A DNA stretch of 46,407 bases from Pseudomonas yangonensis (GTDB lineage: Bacteria; Pseudomonadota; Gammaproteobacteria; Pseudomonadales; Pseudomonadaceae), in assembly GCF_009932725.1 (NCBI RefSeq), contig NZ_BLJU01000039.1, forward strand, positions 1 through 46,407, given 5' to 3'. A program made the translations under genes and the position numbers. Under the pieces are notes generated by a model. That model was not told the origin of the DNA. It ran no database searches and saw only the letters and a program-made list of their open reading frames with translations. Below are positions 38,748 through 46,407 of the stretch, in pieces. Position 1 is the first letter of the stretch. Each line of letters opens with the position of its first letter.

Positions 38748-40613
38748 TTATTCCTCGATCTCGTTCAGATTGCGCCCGGCCAGCGCGGCTTTAACCGTCG
38801 AATCCAGGCGCCTGGCAGCGAATGCATCGGTGACCTGCGACAGGCGCTTGGTCTGGCGCTCGATGGCCAGGCCGTCGCTGCCGGCCAGCAGATCGCGCAA
38901 CTCCTGCACCTGCAGCTCGATGACCTCGCGCTCCTCGGCATCCAGCAAGCGCTCGCCATCAGCCTCCAGGGCACCTTCGACCGCCTCGATCAGGCGCTGG
39001 GCATCGACCTGCTGCTCACGTAGCACGCGCGCGGCCTTGTCGTCGCCGGCGTTCTGGAAGGAGTCCTGCAGCATGCGGGCGATCTCGCCATCGGTCAGAC
39101 CGTAGGACGGCTTGACCTGAATGCTCGCCTCGATCCCGGAGCTCAGCTCGCGCGCCGCGACACTGAGCAGGCCGTCGGCATCGACCTGGAAGGTCACGCG
39201 AATCTTCGCCGCACCGGCGACCATGGGTGGAATGCCGCGCAGCTCGAAACGTGCCAGGGAGCGGCAATCAGCGATCAGCTCGCGCTCGCCCTGCAGCACA
39301 TGAATCATCATGGCCGTCTGGCCATCCTTGTAGGTGGTGAACTCCTGCGCACGCGCCACCGGAATGGTGGTGTTGCGCGGAATCACCTTCTCCATCAGCC
39401 CGCCCATGGTTTCCAGACCGAGCGACAGAGGGATCACGTCCAGCAGCAACAGCTCCTCGCCATCGCCACGCTGGTTGCCGGCCAGGGCATCGGCCTGGAT
39501 CGCAGCGCCAATGGCCACCACCTGATCAGGGTCGATATTGGTCAGCGGCGCGCGCCCGAACAGCTCGCCCACCGCCTCACGTACGCGCGGCACGCGGGTC
39601 GAGCCACCGACCATGACCACCGCACTGACCTCCTCCAGCTCGACGCCCGAATCGCGAACGGCGCGACGGCAGGCCTTGAGGCTGCGCGCCACCATCGGCT
39701 CGATCAGCGCCTCGAATTGCTGACGCGACAACGAACCTCGCCAGTCGCCATGGCTCAGCTCGACGCTGTCGGCCTCCGTCAGCGCTTCCTTCGCTGCGCA
39801 GGCGGCCTGCAGCAGGCTACGCTGGGTCGCCGGATCGAGATCGCTGGAGATGCCGGCCTGCTGGATGATCCAGTCGGCGATGGCGTGATCGAAGTCATCA
39901 CCACCCAGCGCGCTGTCGCCGCCAGTCGCCAATACTTCGAACACACCGCCGGTCAGGCGCAGGATGGAGATATCGAAGGTGCCACCACCCAGATCGTAGA
40001 TCGCGACCACACCTTCGGCCTTCTGATCCAGACCGTAGGCGACAGCCGCAGCGGTGGGCTCGTTGAGCAGACGTAAAACAGTGAGACCGGCGAGACGCGC
40101 AGCATCCTTGGTGGCCTGACGCTGAGCGTCATCGAAGTAGGCAGGCACGGTAATCACCGCACCGACCAGCTCGCCACCCAGAGTCTGCTCGGCACGCAAA
40201 CGCAGCGTCTTGAGAATTTCTGCAGAAACCTCGACCGGGCTCTTCGCACCCTGCACCGTCTCGATGAACGGCATATGCGACTCGCCCGCCGCGAAGCGAT
40301 AAGGCAACTGCTCGCCAAGCTGATGAACGTCGGCGATACCACGGCCCATCAGGCGCTTGACCGACAGCACGGTATTGAATGGATCACTGGCAGCGGCGCG
40401 CTTGGCCGATTCGCCGACTTCGATACTTGCTTCGTGATAACGCACGGCAGAAGGCAGGATGACCTTGCCGGCATCGTCAGCCAGGGGTTCAGCCAGGCCA
40501 CTGCGCACCGCAGCAACCAGTGAATTGGTGGTGCCCAGGTCGATTCCCACCGCCAGCCGACGCTGGTGCGGTTGCGGACTCAGTCCTGGCTCGGCGATCT
40601 GCAATAAGGCCAT
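38748..40613 (-). CDS. hscA: HscA, Hsp70-type chaperone for Fe-S assembly
   Basis: 621 residues with the Hsp70 nucleotide-binding signatures GIDLGTTNSLVA, IYDLGGGTFDISI and VVMVGGSTRVPRV, and a substrate domain. It binds the LPPVK motif of IscU and drives cluster transfer with HscB. Confidence 0.97.
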   Translation of the reverse strand: MALLQIAEPGLSPQPHQRRLAVGIDLGTTNSLVAAVRSGLAEPLADDAGKVILPSAVRYHEASIEVGESAKRAAASDPFNTVLSVKRLMGRGIADVHQLGEQLPYRFAAGESHMPFIETVQGAKSPVEVSAEILKTLRLRAEQTLGGELVGAVITVPAYFDDAQRQATKDAARLAGLTVLRLLNEPTAAAVAYGLDQKAEGVVAIYDLGGGTFDISILRLTGGVFEVLATGGDSALGGDDFDHAIADWIIQQAGISSDLDPATQRSLLQAACAAKEALTEADSVELSHGDWRGSLSRQQFEALIEPMVARSLKACRRAVRDSGVELEEVSAVVMVGGSTRVPRVREAVGELFGRAPLTNIDPDQVVAIGAAIQADALAGNQRGDGEELLLLDVIPLSLGLETMGGLMEKVIPRNTTIPVARAQEFTTYKDGQTAMMIHVLQGERELIADCRSLARFELRGIPPMVAGAAKIRVTFQVDADGLLSVAARELSSGIEASIQVKPSYGLTDGEIARMLQDSFQNAGDDKAARVLREQQVDAQRLIEAVEGALEADGERLLDAEEREVIELQVQELRDLLAGSDGLAIERQTKRLSQVTDAFAARRLDSTVKAALAGRNLNEIEE

Positions 40614-40657
40614 GGTCTTCTTGAATCATCAGGCAGGCTGCCGCGGCAACCTACAGG

Positions 40658-41179
40658 TTAATCGTCGAGGCGCTCTTCTAACTGGCGCACTTCATGAGAG
40701 AGCTTGTCGAGGAACTGCATACGGCGCATCAGGCGCTCGGCCTCTTCACGGCGAGCATCGTCGTCCCAGCATGCTGCGAAGCTCTCGTTGAGCTGCTCCT
40801 GCGCCGCTTTCAGGCGCCGCTTGAACGCAGCGACGCCGGCGAGATCAGCATCATCCTGCAGTTCTTCCAACTCTTCGCGCAGTTGCATCTGCTGCAGAAG
40901 AAAATCCGGATCCTGCACCGTCACTTCCAGCGGCAGCTCGGGGCCACGCATGGCCAGCAGATAGCGCGCTCGCTGCGACGGCGTTTTCAGAACCTGATAA
41001 GCCTCGTTGAGGCAGGCAGAGCGCTCCAGCGCCAGGCGCTGCTCACGCTCACCGGCGTCAGCGAAGCGATCCGGATGAACCTGACGAGCCAGCTCACGAT
41101 AACGCGCGGCCAGCTGATCCAGATCCAGACGAAAGCTCGGCTGCAGGTCGAACAGGGCGAAATGACAGGGGTTACCCAT
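40658..41179 (-). CDS. hscB: HscB, J-domain cochaperone
   Basis: 173 residues. The N-terminal J domain has the HPD motif at 35-37 (RQVHPDRFAD), and the C-terminal three-helix domain binds IscU. It stimulates HscA ATPase. 44 bp separate it from hscA. Confidence 0.96.
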   Translation of the reverse strand: MGNPCHFALFDLQPSFRLDLDQLAARYRELARQVHPDRFADAGEREQRLALERSACLNEAYQVLKTPSQRARYLLAMRGPELPLEVTVQDPDFLLQQMQLREELEELQDDADLAGVAAFKRRLKAAQEQLNESFAACWDDDARREEAERLMRRMQFLDKLSHEVRQLEERLDD

Positions 41180-41187
41180 TCAGGGCC

Positions 41188-41511
41188 TCAAACATTGAAG
41201 CTTTCGCCGCAACCGCATTCGCCGCGCACGTTGGGGTTATTGAACTTGAAGCCCTCATTGAGGCCTTCCTTGACGAAGTCCAACTCGGTGCCATCGAGAT
41301 AGACCAGGCTCTTGGGATCGATGATCACCTTGACGCCATGGCTCTCGAATACCTGATCCTCTGCCGCCAGTTCATCGACGAACTCGAGCACGTAGGCCAG
41401 GCCGGAACAACCGGTCGTACGCACACCGAGGCGAATGCCCTCGCCCTTGCCGCGCCCCTCGAGAGAGCGCTGCACATGGCGGGCCGCTGCTTCAGACATG
41501 GTGATGGCCAT
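41188..41511 (-). CDS. iscA: IscA, A-type Fe-S carrier
   Basis: 107 residues with the three ligand cysteines C35 (TTGCSGLAY), C99 and C101 (ECGCGESF). It carries iron or clusters to target proteins. It lies 8 bp before hscB and 13 bp after iscU. Confidence 0.97.
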   Translation of the reverse strand: MAITMSEAAARHVQRSLEGRGKGEGIRLGVRTTGCSGLAYVLEFVDELAAEDQVFESHGVKVIIDPKSLVYLDGTELDFVKEGLNEGFKFNNPNVRGECGCGESFNV

Positions 41512-41524
41512 TGCAAACCTCGTA

Positions 41525-41911
41525 TCAGAGCAAGCCTTTCTTCTGCTTGTAATCGCGAACGGCGGCCTTGATGGCGTCCTCGGCGAGTACGGAGCAGTGA
41601 ATCTTCACCGGCGGCAGCGCCAGTTCTTCGGCGAGCTGGGTATTCTTGATGCTTTCCGCCTCATCGAGGGTCTTGCCCTTCATCCACTCGGTGGCGAGGG
41701 AGCTGGAGGCGATAGCCGAACCGCAACCGTAGGTCTTGAACTTGGCGTCTTCGATCACGCCACTTTCGCTGACCTTGATCTGCAAACGCATCACGTCGCC
41801 GCAGGCCGGTGCGCCGACCATGCCGGTACCGACGTCCGGGTCCTCGGCATTCAGCTTGCCGACGTTGCGCGGGTTTTCGTAGTGGTCGATGACCTTGTCA
41901 CTGTAAGCCAT
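41525..41911 (-). CDS. iscU: IscU, Fe-S cluster scaffold
   Basis: 128 residues. Cluster ligands C37 (GAPACGD), C63 (TYGCGSA) and C106 (KIHCSVLA) with D39, and the HscA-binding LPPVK at 99-103. All are present. Confidence 0.98.
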   Translation of the reverse strand: MAYSDKVIDHYENPRNVGKLNAEDPDVGTGMVGAPACGDVMRLQIKVSESGVIEDAKFKTYGCGSAIASSSLATEWMKGKTLDEAESIKNTQLAEELALPPVKIHCSVLAEDAIKAAVRDYKQKKGLL

Positions 41912-41983
41912 GTTGTACTTCCTCTCTCATCAGGTGCCGCTCTTCATGCGGAGCGCCAATTGAGCGATCCGCCTCGGCAGCTA

Positions 41984-43198
41984 TCAGTGTGCTGCCCATT
42001 CCACGGAGGAAAGGTCGACACCTTCTTTGAACATATCCCACAGGGGCGACAGTTCGCGCAGCTTGTCCACGGCTTCGCGGACCTTGGCAGCGGCGTAGTC
42101 GACTTCTTCTTCGGTGGTGAAGCGACCGAAGGTGAAGCGGATCGAGCTATGCGCCAGCTCGTCGTTGCGGCCAAGGGCGCGCAGCACGTAGGACGGCTCC
42201 AGAGAAGCCGAGGTGCAGGCCGAACCGGACGATACGGCGAGGTCCTTGAGCGCCATGATCAGCGACTCGCCCTCGACGTAGTTGAAACTCAGATTGAGAT
42301 TGTGCGGCACGCGGGCAGTCAGGCTGCCGTTGACGTACAGCTCTTCCATGTTTTCCAGCTGGCGATAGAAACGATCACGCAGAGCGGTGATGCGCTGGTT
42401 CTCCGCCGCCATTTCTTCCTTGGCAATGCGGAAGGCCTCGCCCATGCCAACACACTGGTGAGTGGCCAGGGTACCCGAGCGCATGCCGCGCTCGTGACCG
42501 CCACCGTGAGTCTGCGCCTCCAGACGCACGCGCGGCTTGCGGCGCACGTAGAGAGCACCAACGCCTTTGGGGCCATAAGTCTTGTGCGCGGAGAAGGACA
42601 TCAGGTCGACCTTCATCTTCTCCAGGTCGATCTCCACCTTGCCGGTGGACTGCGCCGCATCGACATGCAGCAGCACGCCGCGGGAGCGGGTCAGCTCGCC
42701 GATGGCAGCGATGTCGTTGATGGTGCCGATTTCGTTGTTGACGTGCATCAGCGACACCAGGGTGGTGTCGTCACGCAGCACGGTTTCGACCATGGCCGGC
42801 GTGATCAGGCCATCCTCACCGGGCTCCAGGTAGGTCACTTCGAAGCCTTCACGCTCGAGCTGACGCGTGGTGTCCAGCACCGCCTTGTGCTCGATCTTCG
42901 AGGTAATGATGTGCTTGCCCTTGCTGGCGTAGAAGTGCGCCACGCCCTTGATCGCCAGGTTGTCGGATTCGGTGGCGCCGCTGGTCCAGACGATTTCGCG
43001 CGGATCGGCATTGACCAGCTCGGCGACCTGACGGCGCGCGTTCTCCACTGCCTCCTCGGCCTTCCAGCCGAATACGTGCGAGCGCGACGCCGGGTTGCCG
43101 AAGTTACCGTCGACCAGCAGGCACTCGCTCATTTTCTGCGCGACACGCGGATCGACCGGCGTGGTGGCGGAATAATCGAGGTAAATGGGCAATTTCAT
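41984..43198 (-). CDS. iscS: IscS, cysteine desulfurase
   Basis: 404 residues. PLP lysine K206 (SFSAHKTYGP) and the mobile-loop cysteine C328 (SSGSACTSASLEPSYVLRAL) that carries the persulfide. It supplies sulfur for clusters, tRNA thiolation and cofactors. It lies 29 bp after iscR. Confidence 0.98.
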   Translation of the reverse strand: MKLPIYLDYSATTPVDPRVAQKMSECLLVDGNFGNPASRSHVFGWKAEEAVENARRQVAELVNADPREIVWTSGATESDNLAIKGVAHFYASKGKHIITSKIEHKAVLDTTRQLEREGFEVTYLEPGEDGLITPAMVETVLRDDTTLVSLMHVNNEIGTINDIAAIGELTRSRGVLLHVDAAQSTGKVEIDLEKMKVDLMSFSAHKTYGPKGVGALYVRRKPRVRLEAQTHGGGHERGMRSGTLATHQCVGMGEAFRIAKEEMAAENQRITALRDRFYRQLENMEELYVNGSLTARVPHNLNLSFNYVEGESLIMALKDLAVSSGSACTSASLEPSYVLRALGRNDELAHSSIRFTFGRFTTEEEVDYAAAKVREAVDKLRELSPLWDMFKEGVDLSSVEWAAH

Positions 43199-43227
43199 TG
43201 GTTTCTCCTATCAGGCAAACGCCCTGC

Positions 43228-43725
43228 TCACTCGATGGCAGACGCTTCAATCTTATCCAAATGCGGCGTAGTGCTTCTGCCGGAGCAGCGACGCTGATCC
43301 TGGCGCAACGCGACCTCCTGAACCTCACGGCGCACGACCAGATCGGCCAGACTGATGCCACTGAGGAACTCATGAATTTGCTGACTGAGATCGCACCACA
43401 AATGATGGGTCAGACAGGTATCGCCAGAGTGGCAATCGCCCTGCCCCTGGCAGCGCGTGGCATCCACGGACTCATTGACCGCATCGATCACCTGCGCCAC
43501 CTGAATGCCGCGCATGTCGCGCGACAGCTGATAGCCACCACCGGGCCCACGCACGCTGGAAACCAGGTTGCCGCGGCGCAGCTTGGCGAACAGTTGCTCG
43601 AGATAGGACAGGGAAATGCCCTGCCGCTCGGAAATATCGGCCAGGGAAACGGGACCGTGCTGCGCGTGCAGCGCCAGATCGAGCATGGCGGTAACGGCGT
43701 AACGGCCTTTGGTGGTCAGTCGCAT
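43228..43725 (-). CDS. iscR: IscR, Fe-S-sensing repressor
   Basis: 165 residues, Rrf2 family. The winged HTH (MRLTTKGRYAVTAMLDLALH) is followed by cluster ligands C92, C98 and C104 with H107. Holo-IscR represses the isc operon. The start at 43725 is preferred to an in-frame start at 43743. The C-terminal tail (about 135-165) is longer and less conserved. Confidence 0.95.
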   Translation of the reverse strand: MRLTTKGRYAVTAMLDLALHAQHGPVSLADISERQGISLSYLEQLFAKLRRGNLVSSVRGPGGGYQLSRDMRGIQVAQVIDAVNESVDATRCQGQGDCHSGDTCLTHHLWCDLSQQIHEFLSGISLADLVVRREVQEVALRQDQRRCSGRSTTPHLDKIEASAIE

Positions 43726-43756
43726 GGTTCTACCACGAATCACTGAATTGCGACGA

Positions 43757-43789
43757 AGTATGCGATTCCCGAGTATTTAAGTCAACTAT
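43757..43789 (-). promoter_or_regulatory. isc promoter with IscR type 1 operator
   Basis: On the reverse strand -35 TTGACT (43785-43780) and -10 CATACT (43762-43757) are 17 bp apart. Bases 43765-43789 read ATAGTTGACTTAAATACTCG then GGAAT, a good match to the type 1 IscR motif ATAsyyGACTrwwwyAGTCrrsTAT, and overlap the -35. This fits autorepression by holo-IscR. A weaker look-alike lies just upstream at about 43788-43814. Confidence 0.75.
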
Positions 43790-43861
43790 AAGACCTATTG
43801 ATTTACTCGGGATTGACCGCGAAAGGAGGCGGCATCATAGCAAACGCCGCCCCTGCATGCA

Positions 43862-44647
43862 TCAGGCAGCAGGCTTGTCGCCCGACTGCTGATCCTTGCA
43901 CACGTCGGCGAAGTCCTCGTCGCGCAGGCTCGGCAGGTCCTTGGCGCAATAGTCGCTCCCCAATGCCGTCAGCGCCTTGCACACCCCTTCCAGACGCCCG
44001 TCGACCGCGTGCAGATGATCGAGCAGCTGGCCGATGGCTCGCGCGACCGGGTCCGGCATGTCCTGACCGACGCCATAGGCATCGAAGCCGATCTTCTCGG
44101 CCATGGCCTGACGCTTGGCCTCCTGCTCGTCATCGGACTTGACGATGATCTTGCCAGGAATGCCGACCGCCGTGGCGCCGGCCGGCACCGCCTTGGTCAC
44201 CACGGCATTGGAGCCGATCTTGGCACCGGCGCCGACCGTAAACGGGCCCAGCACCTTGGCACCGGCCCCGACGACGACGCCATCTTCCAGCGTCGGGTGG
44301 CGCTTGCCCTTGTTCCAGCTGGTGCCGCCCAGGGTCACCCCCTGATACAGCGTCACATCATTGCCGATTTCGGCGGTCTCACCGATGACGATGCCCATGC
44401 CGTGGTCGATGAAGAAGCGCCGGCCGATCTTCGCCCCCGGATGAATCTCGATCCCCGTCATCCAGCGTCCGAAATTCGATACCACGCGCGCCGGCCACTT
44501 CCACCCCGAACGCCACAGCGCATGAGCCACTCGATGCAGCCAGACGGCATGCAACCCCGGGTAGCAGGTCACCACCTCGAAGGCATTGCGCGCCGCCGGA
44601 TCACGGTGAAAAACGCTCTGGATATCTTCTCGCATGCGTTCAAACAT
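43862..44647 (-). CDS. cysE: Serine O-acetyltransferase
   Basis: 261 residues from ATG 44647. The left-handed beta-helix of hexapeptide repeats is clear (IDHGMGIVIGETAEIGNDVT, LYQGVTLGGTSWNKGKRHPT). It makes O-acetylserine for cysteine synthesis. The C-terminal region is longer than in E. coli-type CysE and has extra helical sequence. It overlaps the end of trmJ by 8 bp, and lies upstream of the isc operon, so cysteine supply and its use by IscS are neighbours. Confidence 0.95.
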   Translation of the reverse strand: MFERMREDIQSVFHRDPAARNAFEVVTCYPGLHAVWLHRVAHALWRSGWKWPARVVSNFGRWMTGIEIHPGAKIGRRFFIDHGMGIVIGETAEIGNDVTLYQGVTLGGTSWNKGKRHPTLEDGVVVGAGAKVLGPFTVGAGAKIGSNAVVTKAVPAGATAVGIPGKIIVKSDDEQEAKRQAMAEKIGFDAYGVGQDMPDPVARAIGQLLDHLHAVDGRLEGVCKALTALGSDYCAKDLPSLRDEDFADVCKDQQSGDKPAA

Positions 44648-45428
44648 CAGACTTCCCCTGCTTGTGAGGCTCTCCACGCACGGCCTTCTCCGTCTCGGTA
44701 AGGATGCCGCGCAGGATATTCATTTCCAGCTTGCTCACCGCACTGCGCCCGTAAAGTCGACGCAGGCGGGTCATCAGGTGCCGCGGCTTCTGCGGATCGA
44801 GAAAACCGATCATCACCAGCACGCGGCGCAAATGGCCGTAGAAAGACTCGAGCTCATCCGCCGTCGCCGCCTGGGAGTTGAGCATCGCCGTGGTTTCCAG
44901 CTTCTCCACCTTGCTCGGCAGATTCTGCGCCGTCAGCCAGGCCATGCGCACCTCATAGGCCAGCACCTGCACCGCCGCCGCCAGGTTCAGCGAGCTGAAC
45001 TCCGGGTTGGACGGGATATGCACGTGGTATTGACATCGCTGCAGCTCCTCGTTGGTCAGGCCGGCATATTCGCGGCCAAACACCAACGCCACTTCGCCGC
45101 CGGCAGCAGCCTGCTCGCAGCTGGCCACACCGCACTCGCGCGGATCGAGCAGCGGCCAGGGAATGCGCCGATCACGCGCACTGGTTCCGACGACCAACGT
45201 GCAGCCAACCAAGGCCTCTTCCAGCGTACCGACCACTTGCGCAGCGTCCAGCACATCGGTGGCGCCAGAGGCACGCGCGACGGCATCTCCGCTGGGGAAA
45301 TCCTCAGGAGCCACCAACACCAGGCGTGACAGCCCCATGTTTTTCATCGCCCGTGCGGCACCGCCGATATTGCCCGGATGACTGGTACCCACCAGAACGA
45401 CGCGAATATTGTCCAGCAACGCAGACAC
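44640..45428 (-). CDS. trmJ: TrmJ, tRNA Cm32/Um32 methyltransferase
   Basis: 262 residues with the SPOUT fold motifs VVLVGTSHPGNIGGAARAMK, ALVFGREYAGLTNEEL and SLNLAAAVQVLAYEVRMAWL. It methylates the 2'-O of tRNA position 32. The start is GTG 45428; TTG 45419 is an alternative close to the start I recall in related proteins. Confidence 0.94.
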   Translation of the reverse strand: MSALLDNIRVVLVGTSHPGNIGGAARAMKNMGLSRLVLVAPEDFPSGDAVARASGATDVLDAAQVVGTLEEALVGCTLVVGTSARDRRIPWPLLDPRECGVASCEQAAAGGEVALVFGREYAGLTNEELQRCQYHVHIPSNPEFSSLNLAAAVQVLAYEVRMAWLTAQNLPSKVEKLETTAMLNSQAATADELESFYGHLRRVLVMIGFLDPQKPRHLMTRLRRLYGRSAVSKLEMNILRGILTETEKAVRGEPHKQGKSDV

Positions 45429-45564
45429 TCTCAGAAACGATTAGGGGCCGACGATCTTACCCAAGGCCTGGCGTGATTGCCATGCAAGGTACAGACGGCG
45501 CTTCATCAATATCGGTTTTCTGCTAACATGGCCGGCTTTCTTTAACGCCCCAGGTGAACCTCCC

Positions 45565-46380
45565 ATGCAGCCCATGCTGAATATCGCCCTGCGCGCCGCT
45601 CGCAGCGCCGGTGAAATGATCTTTCGCTCCATCGAGCGCCTGGATGTCATCTCGGTCGACGAGAAGGATGCCAAGGATTACGTCACTGAGGTCGACAAGG
45701 CCGCCGAACTGATGATCGTCCAGGCCATTCGCAAGGCCTACCCGACCCACAGCTTCCTGGGCGAAGAAGGCGGGGTACTGGAAGGCAGCGGCGAAGGCGC
45801 CGACTATCAGTGGATCATCGACCCGCTGGACGGCACCACCAACTTCGTTCGCGGCGTGCCGCACTTCGCCATCAGCATCGCCTGCAAATACCGCGGTCGT
45901 CTCGAGCATGCCATCGTTCTCGACCCGGTTCGCCAGGAAGAATTTACCGCCAGCCGCGGTCGTGGCGCCGCCCTCAACGGCCGCCGCCTGCGCGTGAGCA
46001 ATCGCAAGAGTCTGGAAGGCGCCCTGCTCGGCACCGGCTTTCCGTTCCGCGACGGCCAGCTCGATCACCTGGACAACTACCTGAACATGTTCCGCAGCCT
46101 GACTGGCCAGACCGCCGGCATCCGCCGCGCAGGCGCTGCCAGCCTGGACCTGGCTTACGTTGCGGCCGGCCGTTTCGACGCGTTCTGGGAGTTCGGCCTG
46201 TCCGAGTGGGACATGGCGGCAGGCGCACTGCTGATCCAGGAGGCTGGCGGCCTGGTCAGCGATTTCAGCGGCAGCCATGAATTCCTCGAGAAGGGCCAGA
46301 TCGTGGCCGGCAACACCAAGTGCTTCAAAGCCGTGCTGACCGCAATCCAGCCGCACCTGGCACCCTCGATGAAGCGCTGA
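45565..46380 (+). CDS. suhB: Inositol-1-monophosphatase SuhB
   Basis: 271 residues with the IMPase metal sites GEEGG (66-70), DPLDGTTNF (86-94) and the late WDMAAGALLIQEAGG. SuhB hydrolyses inositol phosphate and also works in rRNA antitermination complexes. Divergent from trmJ; the 136-bp gap holds a TGCTAACAT extended -10-like sequence (45521-45529). Confidence 0.97.
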   Translation: MQPMLNIALRAARSAGEMIFRSIERLDVISVDEKDAKDYVTEVDKAAELMIVQAIRKAYPTHSFLGEEGGVLEGSGEGADYQWIIDPLDGTTNFVRGVPHFAISIACKYRGRLEHAIVLDPVRQEEFTASRGRGAALNGRRLRVSNRKSLEGALLGTGFPFRDGQLDHLDNYLNMFRSLTGQTAGIRRAGAASLDLAYVAAGRFDAFWEFGLSEWDMAAGALLIQEAGGLVSDFSGSHEFLEKGQIVAGNTKCFKAVLTAIQPHLAPSMKR

Positions 46381-46407
46381 GCTTTCATCGAGTAATAAAA
46401 AAACGCC

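Noticed and set aside
41435..43297. 620-residue open frame on the forward strand across the isc genes
   Set aside because: Antisense to iscU and iscS, no ribosome site, shadow composition.

Overview
The window is a bacterial chromosome segment of Pseudomonas type. The gene order suhB-trmJ-cysE-isc, ndk-rlmN-pilF-rodZ-ispG-hisS-yfgM-bamB-der, leuA, xseA and guaB-guaA matches what I recall of P. aeruginosa, and REP-like palindromes and high GC fit the genus. The species is not assigned; the intergenic repeats recall the P. mendocina/oleovorans side of the genus (impression only).

Positions 1 to about 15,035 are a mobile element inserted at the 3' end of guaA; its left end lies outside the window. 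From left to right it carries: (i) a broad-spectrum mercury operon merR(partial)-T-P-A-B-D-E; (ii) an odd 182-residue protein that looks like joined antitoxin fragments; (iii) a leftward conjugation-derived block, trbJ-trbK-trbL plus two small genes, traJ, an IncP-type oriT and a traK-like gene, with no relaxase traI and no trbB-trbI; (iv) a replication block made of a repeat-rich non-coding region, 22-bp iterons, and repC, repA and a small HTH gene of IncQ (RSF1010) type; (v) a rightward unknown HTH/zinc-type gene, an AlpA-like regulator, and a P4-type tyrosine integrase. This looks like an integrative mobilizable element that borrows the conjugation machinery of IncP plasmids. I recall guaA-targeting elements of the GIsul2 type with a similar backbone, but could not check this.

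The non-coding sequence of the element is unusually structured. It has four KorB-operator-like sites (TTTAGCSGCTAAA) but no korB gene in view. A perfect 39-bp inverted repeat, each arm holding a TrfA-iteron-like core and a KorB site, flanks the replication block. Seven 20-bp imperfect palindromes lie in two clusters on either side of the tra/trb block. A 34-bp perfect palindrome runs into heptamer repeats. A 29-bp element sits about 63-65 bp upstream of traK, the repF-repA-repC operon and alpA, which suggests one shared regulon.

Positions 15,036 to 46,407 are core chromosome: GMP synthesis (guaBA), a PACE efflux gene with a divergent LysR regulator, xseA, an M23 peptidase, an MscS-like channel, leuA with a candidate leader peptide, an omega-amidase/methionine aminotransferase pair, der, the bamB-yfgM-hisS-ispG-rodZ-pilF-rlmN-ndk series, the full isc iron-sulfur operon under an IscR-type operator, cysE, trmJ and suhB. 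No tRNA, rRNA or CRISPR array was seen.
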